Assembly: GCA_928724745.1 (NCBI GenBank)
Contig: CAKMXJ010000011.1
Coordinates: 1-64,000, forward strand
Length of the DNA stretch: 64,000 bases
From: Anthracocystis setariae
Lineage: Eukaryota > Basidiomycota > Ustilaginomycetes > Ustilaginales > Ustilaginaceae
Direction: 5' to 3'
Position 1 is the stretch's first letter, and each line of letters opens with the position of its first letter. The notes beneath the pieces are model-generated. The model was given only the letters and a program-made list of their open reading frames with translations, was not told where the DNA came from and ran no database searches. Below, one piece after another: positions 42,201-51,595 of this stretch. The position numbers were made by a program, and so were the translations under genes.

Positions 42201-43039
42201 CCAATATCCTCCGATTGATTGACCGATTCGGCCTATCCCAGGCAAACACAGTGCACACTCCCGCTGACGGTAAGGACCTTACCGGCGGCGATAAGCTCAA
42301 CGAAGACGATCACTCCACCTACCGAACTATTGTGGGATCAATCCTATATATAGCGACCTGCACACGGCCCGATATAGCATTTGCAGTAAGCAAGCTAAGC
42401 AGACACCTGGCATCCCCCACTAAGGATGCTATGGTTGCAGCCAAGCACTTGCTGCGATATCTGAAAGGCACTGCAGATCACGGTCTCACCTTTACCGACA
42501 AAGGTATCAAATCTCCCATGTCGGAAGACTGGGGTCCCAAGATTTACACCTTTTCAGATGCAGATTTCGGTGGTGACACAGTGACTAGGAGATCAACAAC
42601 AGGGCTAGCTAATACCGTCCTCGGCATGCCTTACAGTTGGTTTTCAAAACGTCAGACACTCGTTGCAACATCCACTTGCTTCGCAGAATACGTTGCAATG
42701 GCAGAAGGGTGCAAGGAAGTTGTGTGGACCAGACGCCTGCTGGCCGAATTGGGCTTCGTTGTCAAGCTACCGACACCGTTAATGGTTGATAATCAGGCAG
42801 CTATATACCTCTCAAAGGACCCAAAGGACCACCAAAGGAACAAGCACATCGACATCAAATATCATTTTGTCAGAGAGCAGCAAACAAAGGGTACAGTCGT
42901 CGCTACGTATATACCGACAGCGGAACAAGCTGCAGACTGCTTTACCAAAGCCCTTGATCGGTCAAAAGTTCAAACCCACCGACAACTACTCGGTATCGGC
43001 AGGATCGATATGCCGACTTCCGAGGCGCGTGCAAACTAA
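39266..43039 (+). pseudogene. Copia B rest of gag and pol (protease, integrase, RT, RNase H)
   Basis: Open from the TGA to the stop at 43039; first ATG at 39293, 1248 codons. Residues from there: zinc knuckle CHHCHEKGHYRPDC (113-126), protease IIDSASTVHVC (DSA, not the usual DSG, about 173) and integrase HSDVVG and RTDHGSEY. Then 35 residues on comes NGVAKRLN, with Lys 462 in place of the catalytic Glu. RT (LYVDDVLIF) and RNase H (FSDADFGGD, VDNQAAIYL, DIKYHFVRE) follow and are complete. The changed integrase residue and the upstream stop suggest this copy cannot transpose alone. Confidence 0.88.
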
Positions 43040-43830
43040 ACGCGCCAAAATTCAAATTGACGTGACGCGCAAATTATTCCCGACCTAACAGTAATGGGTA
43101 GCGTGAAAATCACTAATTATCACGTCAAAATTCCTAATTCGACGTGTCGCGTAAACGCAACCGACTTAACAACGTCGTTAGTACATATAGCGTCACTGGA
43201 ACAACATAACATCGCCGTTAAAATTATTATCGCGCGATAATCCTCGAATTCCCGATTCAGGTAAATATTTTCCGATTCCGATTTACAGTTCCAGACTTTG
43301 AACAAACTTCCTCGACAGCGGCAAGTAAAATAAAACAAAAATAAAACTGCGGCATCTCATGCCGATCAAGCGAGAAAATTTTTTCTGGACTCTAGCGCGA
43401 GCTAGCCGACGCAGGGTCTACTCGATTTCAACAACCGCCGCCACTTCCCTTCCCGTTCCTCCTCAATCACTCCTCAAGCGATCCGGCACTACATCTGTAA
43501 CTGTCGGTGATCATCATCAAGCATCGGTTGTCTCATTCCCTTCCTCGCGCGTTCAATAACGCCTACGTTCAGTCGCTCCCTTCCATTGTGCTCTCTCAAG
43601 CCACGTTCCTCGCCGATTGCCAGCCTCCTCAACTAGGAGCTGGTACCTTCTTTTTCTTCTCACGGTCCGCACTCTTTGGTTGGATTCACGCGACTATTCC
43701 CCCTTTCGTTGCTGCAAGCCGTTGCATACGTCGATAATTCCGTCACGGTGCATAAGCGCACTTACCGTTGTATCTCCAAGATTCCCTCCGCCATTTTACT
43801 AGTTTTCGCATCAATTGCTTTTATTTTGCC
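43040..43830 (+). other. Non-coding, AT-rich stretch of copia B between pol and the third ORF
   Basis: About 790 bases without a supported gene. The first 150 bases contain repeated CGTGACGCG/ACGTGTCGCGTAA-like motifs in AT-rich sequence. The later part is pyrimidine-rich, as in fungal promoters, so a separate transcript for the third ORF is possible. Confidence 0.45.
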
Positions 43831-44991
43831 ATGCCTAAACGAGGCCGCGGTCGCGGCAAAGGAAACAACAACGGCAAGACCAAGTCAAGTACGAATTCCG
43901 CCTCCCGCAACTCTGCCCCATCGTCAAGCGCTCCCCCGACGTCGGCAGCCGCCTCCAGTTCTCGCCCTGCACTTACCCGTGCAGGAAGAGCACGTGAGAG
44001 CGCTCCGCCTGAAGTAATCGACTTAGCTGACGTCCAAACGCCATCTCCTCCGCCCCCCTCACAGCGCCGCCTGAGGGGTGGTACTCCTTATACGAGATCG
44101 ATCGTTCGTGGTGAGCCAATTCCTGCCGAAGACCAAATCCCTGGCCAAACCTCCACTCCCCCTGTCAATGCATCGTCCTCCAGCCGTCGCCAAGGGCGTA
44201 CCGCTTCCCCTGAAACGCCGGGCAAGCGTAGACGCTTCGCGTTCCCGCTGCCTGCAGGGACCACTAACCAGCGGGAGACCCTTGCCGACTTCCCTTCGGA
44301 TGAGCAAGAAGTGATTAGGCAGGGATATTGGGTTAAGTTGCCTGGATGCGATTACTGCATGAAGAAGGGCGTCATCTGTACTACGGGCACTGGATTCGAT
44401 ATGACTGGCAAGCAACGAACGGACAGCTGTGATCTGTGCCACAGACACGGCAAGTCCTGTACCTTGATCGGCGACAACCACCGCAAGACGCGTGGACGGC
44501 AGGACCGTGTCGCCATCGCTAATGCGTTGGCTCGACTGCGGATGCATGTGAACGGACTTACTCGCCAGCTGGAATTCGATGCAGCTATCGTGGACATCAA
44601 TTTGCTCTTGTCCCTGCTCAACATTGACATGCCGGACATTCTTACTGGTGGTAATGTTGCCGACGCTCTGCTCCCTCATTGCCGTCCTCGTTGTTCTGCT
44701 CCACGTCGACCTCGTCCTACCGCTGAAGGTACCGCGTCTGGAGCTGCTCCTTCCAACAACCGACAACTCGCCGCCGCTCCCACCACTCCTATGCCGCCGT
44801 CGCCTGCTCGTCCCTCCGCTAGCTTCCCTCGTCCTCGCCGTCCTCGTAACCCAACTCCCGTCGCCGATAACGACGAAGAAGAGGAGGCAGAGGAAACGGA
44901 AGGCGAAAATAGCTCCGACGAGGATGATGAACACCTCATCCATCTTTATGACGATGACGACGACGAGTACGTGGGTAGCTTGTCGCGATAA
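43831..44991 (+). CDS. Third ORF of copia B with a Zn2Cys6-like cysteine cluster
   Basis: 386 aa from MPKRGRGRGKG; an in-frame extension to 43768 exists but the basic N-terminus looks like the true start. The first 150 residues are basic and Ser/Pro-rich, with GKRRR as a possible nuclear signal. The cluster at residues 173-210 is C-x2-C-x6-C-x16-C-x2-C-x6-C (CDYCMKKGVIC, CDLCHRHGKSC), the Cys spacing of fungal Zn2Cys6 DNA-binding domains with a longer loop. A helical segment follows (DAAIVDINLLLSLLNIDMPDIL), then a Pro-rich linker and a very acidic tail (EEEEAEETEGE, YDDDDDEY). No transmembrane segment, so not env-like. It may regulate transcription or aid targeting; unproven. Confidence 0.6.
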   Translation: MPKRGRGRGKGNNNGKTKSSTNSASRNSAPSSSAPPTSAAASSSRPALTRAGRARESAPPEVIDLADVQTPSPPPPSQRRLRGGTPYTRSIVRGEPIPAEDQIPGQTSTPPVNASSSSRRQGRTASPETPGKRRRFAFPLPAGTTNQRETLADFPSDEQEVIRQGYWVKLPGCDYCMKKGVICTTGTGFDMTGKQRTDSCDLCHRHGKSCTLIGDNHRKTRGRQDRVAIANALARLRMHVNGLTRQLEFDAAIVDINLLLSLLNIDMPDILTGGNVADALLPHCRPRCSAPRRPRPTAEGTASGAAPSNNRQLAAAPTTPMPPSPARPSASFPRPRRPRNPTPVADNDEEEEAEETEGENSSDEDDEHLIHLYDDDDDEYVGSLSR

Positions 44992-45380
44992 TCACTGCAG
45001 CTAGCTGTAGTATTTTGCCTTTTCCTTTCCCCGATCCGTTTCCCTTGGGCCTTAGGCCAATGACTCCCTTGTATGTAGTTGTTTCCTCATCGTCGCTGAT
45101 GACTTTCATGTCGTTGCCGTTCTATTCACGGCCTCTTTCCCTTTCGGCGCAATAGGTCTCAACTTCATTCAGGTAGTTCTCGATGTCTCGTTCCGGTCCT
45201 TCCGCTCACTGTAGTAACTTAGCGCTGGCGCTAGTGTCTATAGTTGTCTCTTCAAGTTCCCTGATCGCTTGCTCTCTAGCAAATTCAAGTGTGATCACTT
45301 AAACACAGCTATGCGTGTGAGGTTTGTATATGTCTCATGTCATGGTCGATGGCCTCAATGACTTAGCAGATGAAGGGGAC
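44992..45380 (+). other. 3' untranslated region and polypurine tract of copia B
   Basis: No gene. AGATGAAGGGGAC immediately before the 3' LTR (45368-45380) is a good polypurine tract for plus-strand priming. The rest is T- and C-rich. Confidence 0.65.
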
Positions 45381-46095
45381 TGTTGAAATATATGGTCACC
45401 TGCTGCGTCAGCTATCGACGTGACACTACAGACGTCGGTATGTCCATAACTAGGGCGGTGATATTCCGACATAGTTGCCGACAATACAATTCCTCGGGAC
45501 TTGGCAGCGGGGAAACTATGCGCGTGCCGATGCCAATGCTGGCACTGTGCGTTCCCACGTGACGTTGACATGGTGCCTCATCACATCTCTGACCGGGATG
45601 TTACTCGTCGGGTCATGTTATTGTCAACATCGTTGTTTATGTTGATGATCAACTGTTGTTTACACTTAGCGTAGAATCTTGTCACTAACGTCGACGCTAT
45701 GGGGTTCCCTACACCGCTACGGGCAACAACGGTGTAGGGGACTAAGTGTATTTATAGGGCGTACTTCGAGCGCACAGTTGATGATCCCTTAATCGATTCA
45801 TTACCAACTTCTCCGTATCATAACGCCTGCTACTTACAGATCCTTACCGACGTCGCTACTGTTGTATCGACATAGGTCTCTCCCCTTCGTGCCTGCTGCC
45901 TAACGTCACCGCCCACTCTTGGTTACGGATCTAACTGGCCTGACATAACAACAGAGCCAGCTCTATACGCCCATCCACCAGTGTGAGGTCTATAGCGACT
46001 TAGCTACTTGTTATAGTATCTTTGGCAGACGATAGACTCATCGTACCTGGCTGCCTACCGTCAAGGTCGCCCCTTGACGCAGTCGACTTCCAATA
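45381..46095 (+). repeat. 3' LTR of copia B
   Basis: 715 bp, matching the 5' LTR at all but eight positions, each a CpG transition. Here only one CpG has changed (CTTGG for CTCGG, about 45501); the other seven changes are in the 5' copy. TATTTATAG lies at about 45750. Confidence 0.93.
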
Positions 46096-46100
46096 GGCTG

Positions 46101-48290
46101 GAGGATTGCGACCGCAGCACTGATGAATGTCGACATCGATGCCACCACGGACACGCTCCCTTTGTTGCGGCCGGACTGAATCTCAAGTTCACACTCTCTG
46201 TGGACTGGTTCGGTCCGCACAAGGGTAAGTTTCATGAATGGCATTCGACAGGTGCGATACTACTCCGGATCGACAACCTACCCAGCCGTCTGACGACCTT
46301 TGACCGGCGCTGCCTTGGTATCCACCTTGTTGGCTTGCTACCCGGTCCGAAGGAATTGTCGGCTGCACACCTGCAGAAGTTCTTGCAGCTCATTGTCAAC
46401 GAGCTGCAGGACTTTGATGGCACGGGTAAGGTGATCAAGACGGTCGGACGTCCGGATGGCGAGCTTGTGAAGGCACGACTGCACATGATTGTTGCCGACA
46501 CACCTGCTAGGGCAAAGGTTGCCGGGTTTGCCCTGAAGTATCGAAAGGGCACAATCTGCGCCTACTGCCCAAAGCAGGGCGAGAAGCTCGGCATGACGGA
46601 CGACGACGAGGAGAGCGACAGCTTCGTTGGCAGCCAGCACCAGAGGCGTCGGCATCAGACAGCAGCAGGCTTTTGACGGGTGGCGGTTGACGAGCTGGCC
46701 TACTTCAGCTCTGTTGACAGCTGCCCACCAGACGTGATGCATGCCGTTCACCTCGGCCTATGCAAGCGCTTCTGGCACCGCCTCCTGATCGAGTCTTGCA
46801 ATGAGATTGGAGGGCGGCTGCCAGAAGCACAGTCTGTGATCGCTAATGCGCTGCTGCCATCAAACGTCCAGGGTCCCAACAAGTCGATTGGCAGTCGTTC
46901 GGGTGGCAATCCAACTGCGGAACAGTGGGAAACACTGTTCCGTGTGTTGCTGCCCTTTGCTTTGATGCAGCTGTGGAGCGACTCTCTGGCCGGTCACGAT
47001 GATGAGGAGCTCATCTTCGCCCCCGTCAAGCCAGGAGGGCCTCGTTCGGGTGCTTTGGCACCCCAGCTTGCCTCGCATGATGCCAACACTGCGACTGCCG
47101 CCACCACCGCCACCACTGCTGCCACTGCGCCTCCAGATGCCGATGTCGACGTCGACATTGAGGAGGAGGCAGACGCAGACGATGCTGCTGCAAGGGCTGG
47201 TGGTGATGCAAGTGGCCGTCGTTATCGACCTGGGCCTAAACGGGTGCGAAGTGTCTTCCGTTCGGCAATGCTGCTGTGTCGGATTGTCGAGCTCGTCAGC
47301 GGGGATCTCGATGATGCTGATGTGGACAAGCTGGCCGACTACATCAACAAATACAATCGTAGTCAGGCCAAGCTTCTGGGATCGGCGTGGCTCACATTCA
47401 ACAGCCACAACGTTACCCACCTCCCACAGTTCATCAGACGGTTTGGATCCCCCCGACACTTCTCGTCGCTGCCGTTTGAGCGCTTCAATGGCCTCATGGG
47501 CACCATTCCGACCAGCGGGCACAAAGGAGGCATGCTCGAGGCCACCATCATGCGCAACGCCGCACAGAGGCTGGAGGTACGAAGGCTGCTGGCACACAGT
47601 GGTGTGCCCTTCTTTGAGACGGGGCTTTTGCAGTCGATCGAGGGCCATCATCCCTCCGACTTGTCCACCCTGGACACCCGGCTCAAGAAGAAGGAGCTCG
47701 ATCGTAACTCTCTCCGCTTGCTGCTTGATCACCTCAATCGACGTGGTGATGTGGCCTCGCCTCTCTCTGCCGGCAGCGATCGCAGTGTCCGCCCACCACC
47801 TCAACGCTACGCTCCTTTCTGGGCCAGGGAGGCCCCTGGCGGAGCTGTGCGTCTTGATTGCAGCGCCGAGTTCATTCGTACCACCACCATGAATAGAACT
47901 CCGCGCGATGTCAAGGTTGGTGGTGTTGGGCAAGGCGGGCGTGACAATCGACGGAACTGCTGGTGCCTTGTCGCGATCGATGATGTGCTGCGGCCGGCGA
48001 AGATACTTTGGATCTTTACCAAGTCTCTTCGGCCGTCTGCAGCTGCGCTCGACGTTGTGTCGCTGACGTTCATGCACATCCGATTGCTTGTGGAAGAGCC
48101 TTTGGATGTGCTTGGTCGCCACCACCCCAGTCGAGAGCTCATCTGCGGCATGGGGATTCGGCTTGCAGTCGACAACGGCAACGACTACGGAGAAGAGCGA
48201 GTGGTCAGCATCGAGAGCTATGCCCATCAGCTCGCCGTAGTGCCTTTCATGGCCAACGGCCGAAAGCTGCTTGGGCTGAAGAGCCTCTGA
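46101..48290 (+). pseudogene. CACTA-like tnp2 transposase, C-terminal part, with in-frame TGA
   Basis: It continues the frame broken at 37685. It opens with the tnp2 core: FTLSVDWFGPHKGK (first catalytic-type Asp), HLVGLLPGPKELS, VADTPARAKVAGFALKYRKGTICAYC. A TGA at 46674-46676 (TTT TGA CGG) interrupts. The same frame goes on with DSCPPDVMHAVHLGLCKRFW, the D-x-M-H region, then SLPFERFNGLMG and a C-terminal part to 48290. About 730 codons, with only this one stop. CGA to TGA at a CpG would explain it. The enzyme would cut and join the element ends; this copy is inactive. Confidence 0.82.
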
Positions 48291-49246
48291 TGCTTTCCGC
48301 ACAAATAAGATTTGACACACTCTAGTTTCAATGACAAGGACCGCTTGTTCGCGGAGGAGGAGGAGGAGGAGGAGCGTGATACGTGGAGCTCCTTGTGCTT
48401 CCGCGGCTTCACGCTTCCGCACGCTTCCGCTCCCTCTCCTCCCTCCTCCTCCTCCTCCTCCTCCTTCTCCTCCTCCGTGGTTCTCGACGTCTGCTGCTCA
48501 ACAGCCGCCACGATCACACACACGTCTCTCTCCTGTGGTGTTGATCTCCACGTCTTCGATTCCGCATCTGCAGCTCTCCTCTGCGCTTGCTTTGATCAAC
48601 GTCGGCGGTTCTCGAACAAGCAGTTTTTCCTCTCGTACTCCCTCTCCTGCTTGTCTCGTCGACGTTGACAGCTTCACACAACCAGCTTGCCGACACACAA
48701 CCAACAACGTCAGCAGCTCCTCCTCCTCCTCCTCCGCCTCTGGCTTCTCGCCTTGTCTTGTCGACGACAATACACGGATCATCGACATCAAGACAGACCT
48801 GACATCACAAGAACGATGAACAGGGTCGTGGCATTTCTTGCCTTCCTTGCCTACAACGTCTGGGCCGAGTTTTCCTGGAGGGTCAAGCTCTCTCCCCTCA
48901 CCCTCAAGCTCCAACACAACCGGTCTGGCCTCAGCTTGGTGGCCATTGTTCACACGGCCGGTAGCGATCGCGACTTGCCAACAGACAGCTCAACACGGCT
49001 GTTCTCTCACGGGTTCGAAGACAGCGACAAGATGGTGTCCTTCTTCGTTCAACGCTCAACCTGATTGGCTTGGTTTCGACGGCGAGGACTGGATCGGAGG
49101 ATCGTAGGACCCGATCACTGTAATCACGATACAAGCAAGATCTGCAATAAAACGCGTGAAACCATCGCTCTTATTGATTGCTCTCTAAACAGTGTGTGAG
49201 TACGGGGTTGGGTTCGCGTACTCAATTTTCCGTTTTTTCCGATATG
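48291..49246 (+). other. 3' part of the CACTA-like element: GGA/CTC microsatellites and a doubtful small ORF
   Basis: (GAG)n at 48352-48374 and CTC-rich runs at 48430-48478 and 48717-48738. A small frame at 48816-49064 (82 aa, MNRVVAFLAFLAYNVWAEFSW) has a signal-peptide-like start but no recognised domain. The right terminus ends at 49246 after GGGTTGGGTTCGCGTACTCAATTTTCCG. Confidence 0.4.
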
Positions 49247-49711
49247 AACCTTGAGATCTGATTGGAGTTTCCTGTCACTCAGTGGAGATACTGTAGTTCT
49301 TCTGCAGTGAGTCGGGGACCCCCGGCAGTCCAGTGGTTGTTTGTTGATCCCATTGGCTGCATACATTGCTGGCAACAGGAATTCCTGCTGTGCTTGACTC
49401 TTAGCCAAAAATAAAAATAAAAAAAATAACCACCAGGCCTGTTGGTCTCCATGCAGTTTACTCCTGCGTATTGCCGATCAGGAAGTTGTAACCCCAATCG
49501 CCGTTATACTGAATTCACGATTTTTAACACCACCCAACTCATGTATATAAGCTCAGTTGCCCACCGCCTCCGCTGGTAAGGTCAACTTGTCCAAATAGAG
49601 AGATAAATCTCACACTAAAACGACGAGTCTGCCGAAATTTACTCAAGAATCCAAGAAGGATCCACTCTAGCCACGGAGCGCAAGACTCGAACTTCGCTAA
49701 ACTAATAATAA
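49247..49711. repeat. Repeat X, right flank of the CACTA insertion
   Basis: It begins AACCTTGAGATCTGATTGGAG, the direct continuation of the target sequence seen uninterrupted (inverted) at 29105-29125. It includes TTGGTCTCCATGCAGTT and CCCCAATCGCC blocks shared with 28880-28960 and 50570-50640. From about 49535 it turns into the inverted version of 29340-29480. No coding content. Confidence 0.7.
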
Positions 49712-49835
49712 TGGGTTCGCAGCGAACCCACCCAGGGTGGCTCGGGGTGGTTCCGGGGTGTAACCCCCCCAGCAACCACCCCGGGTGGGTGAGGGGTGGG
49801 TTCGCGGACTCAACTTTCCGCTTTTTTCGATGTGA
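49712..49835 (-). repeat. Second, isolated terminus of the CACTA-like family
   Basis: The reverse complement CACATCGAAAAAAGCGGAAAGTT...GAACCC closely matches the left end of the main element (30049-30172), including the CCACCCGGGGTGG block, with a few mismatches. It is not the right end of the main copy, because that end with matching AAC lies at 49246. It is likely a leftover end or a short non-autonomous relative. Confidence 0.7.
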
Positions 49836-51595
49836 TTGAAAATTCAAATCGATTCCTTTATGTTACCATCAAAATTCACCGCATAGTTGCATTTCAAATG
49901 TCGTGAGAATTTGAGGCACGGAAAATTAAATCACAAAGACGATAAAACTCGTCCCGCAGCCACCCGAGCTGGCTGCAGTATCTATATCGTAAGAAGAATT
50001 AGACATATCCGAGTAAAACATCCATCCCGCAGCCACCCACCCCTGGTGGCTGCGCTGGGTAGCTACGGGACGGCATCAAAAGTCATATTTTGCGAAGAAA
50101 AAAAAAGTCATATTTTGCGAAGAAAAATATCATAGGCTCCGAGCGTCCGATTTGCTCTGCTTTCGATGCTCAACATCATCTTCCGTAGGTTGTGACGTGA
50201 TTCACATATCGTAAAAAGCGGAAATTTGCGTGCCCGAATCCATCCACTGACCCACCCCGGGTGGTATCTAGGTGGGTTCGCGCCACAACCTCCCCACTAA
50301 TCCTGATTATTAGCTTTGGCGGGCTTTTATTAGATTGCATTGCGAGTTTTACTCTTGCGCTACGTGGCTGGAGTGGATCCTTTTCGAACGAGTCCCGGCA
50401 GGCTCGTCGTTATTTCTCTGTTTGGACAAGTTGTAGTTCTTGCGCAGAGAGTTGGGGACTCGTGGCAGTCCAATGGTCATCTGTCAATCCTATTGGCTGC
50501 ATTTGTTGCTGGTGGCATTAGCTCATACCGTGCTTGACTCTCAGTTGAAAAAGTCTTCAACTGCCCGGCCCATTGGCCTCCATGCAGTTTATCCCTGCAT
50601 ATCACCAATTGGGAAGATGTAACCCCAATCGCCGACATACCGAATTCATGATTTCCAGCACCGCAGCCACCCGAGCGAAGACCCCCTCAAACGGCTGGCT
50701 GCGACTGGGTGGTTGCGTTAGGGTCAGCCGCAGCCACCCTCCTCCGCATCGACTCGATGGATGGCCACACAGAAAAGCTAACAGACAAGCTGAGCGAGTT
50801 ATGCCCGCTTGGCCGACTGCTAGATCGGAAATACACAGTGAACTCGGAGCAAGGAGCTAGAAGGATTACACCCCCACGCGCCTTCCGTACATGGCAGTGT
50901 CCACACCTCGCAATCCACGAAAGCTATGTACTTGGGTGCTTCTGACAAGTAGGAAGCGTTTTCAGTTGGGTGGGCCACTACAGTCAGCCGTGTTCTGCGA
51001 AGATTGTGAAGTCTCAAACAAGTCATACGAGTTGCGTCCCAAACCTCCAGTGTTATGCACACTCGAAGGCGCTGTTGCTGTACAGATTCGCTGAATGATA
51101 TCTGCGCCAAACGTCGATACGCCGATATGCCAATTTGCCAACACTCGGCACAACTTCCTTGCCTGAATAAGATCGTCTTCCGAGAAGGACATCTTTGCAC
51201 GGACCAATCTAAAAGCTTCTTTGCAATGGTACAATCCCGCACTTTGACTGTAATATGGAGTCCGCTCCTGTGAAGATCGCTAGCGAACACCTAAGACGAT
51301 CCTCGTGAAGATCGTTTCTAGACTAGTCTTTTCGCTCATGGAACAAAAACCTCTGTGAAGCCGAGCTCTCGAATATCGATCCACGCCCACAAGGTATGCT
51401 GCTCAAGGGTGGGACCGCTTCTTAGTATACCGATCTCCTATCCAACCTTGGAAAGAAACGGACGAGGAGACAGGAACCAGCATAGACACAGACCTAAGAG
51501 ATGATTGAAACGAATCACATTTTTGCAAGGAAGCGAACAAGGGGTCTTGAACACCCACCGAGAGGCCCTGGGCCTGACTTGGATGCGCAACGCAT
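49836..51595. other. Intergenic with degraded repeat X copies, downstream of eEF2
   Basis: No gene is supported. 50230-50290 has another CACCCCGGGTGG block with GTGGGTTCGCGCC, and 50340-50660 is a further copy of repeat X (GGCTGGAGTGGATCC, GGCCTCCATGCAGTTTAT). A TCATATTTTGCGAAGAAAAA duplication lies at about 50080-50125. Gene-flank sequence begins around 51.3 kb. Confidence 0.55.

Larger units (their letters stand above)
37681..46100 (+). mobile_element. Complete Ty1/copia-type element B with GGCTG target duplication
   Basis: The element itself is 37686-46095 (8410 bp); GGCTG flanks it at 37681-37685 and 46096-46100. The order is LTR, primer-binding site, gag start, in-frame TGA, rest of gag-pol, non-coding stretch, third ORF, polypurine tract, LTR. 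It is larger than usual copia elements (5-6 kb) because of the 2.3 kb between pol and the 3' LTR. LTRs are 715 bp and differ at eight sites (about 1.1 %), so insertion is fairly recent. It splits the CACTA-like transposase gene. Confidence 0.93.
30049..49246 (+). mobile_element. CACTA-like DNA transposon with nested copia B
   Basis: Left end CACATCGAAAAAAACGGAAAG; right end, read inward, CATATCGGAAAAAACGGAAAA; homology extends about 40 bp (to CGAACCCA). AAC flanks both ends (30046-30048, 49247-49249), the 3-bp duplication expected for CACTA elements. The related repeat at 29119-29133 shows the empty site. Inside are a tnp2-type transposase (36219-48290, interrupted), a second ORF (32675-34621), GC-rich subterminal repeats and PAB1/tubulin pseudogene pieces. 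It is 19.2 kb, or 10.8 kb without copia B. The termini are not a canonical CACTA, so superfamily rests on transposase plus target duplication. Confidence 0.75.

Noticed and set aside
43831..44991. env-like gene in copia B
   Set aside because: No signal peptide or transmembrane segment; charged and low-complexity outside the Cys cluster.
46860..48422. A 520-codon open frame antisense to the transposase
   Set aside because: No recognisable domain, low complexity; the plus strand has the tnp2 motifs.
49712..49835. This CACATCG terminus as the right end of the main CACTA-like element
   Set aside because: Its outer flank does not match the left flank. The end at 49246 has AAC and continues into the target sequence seen in the empty site.
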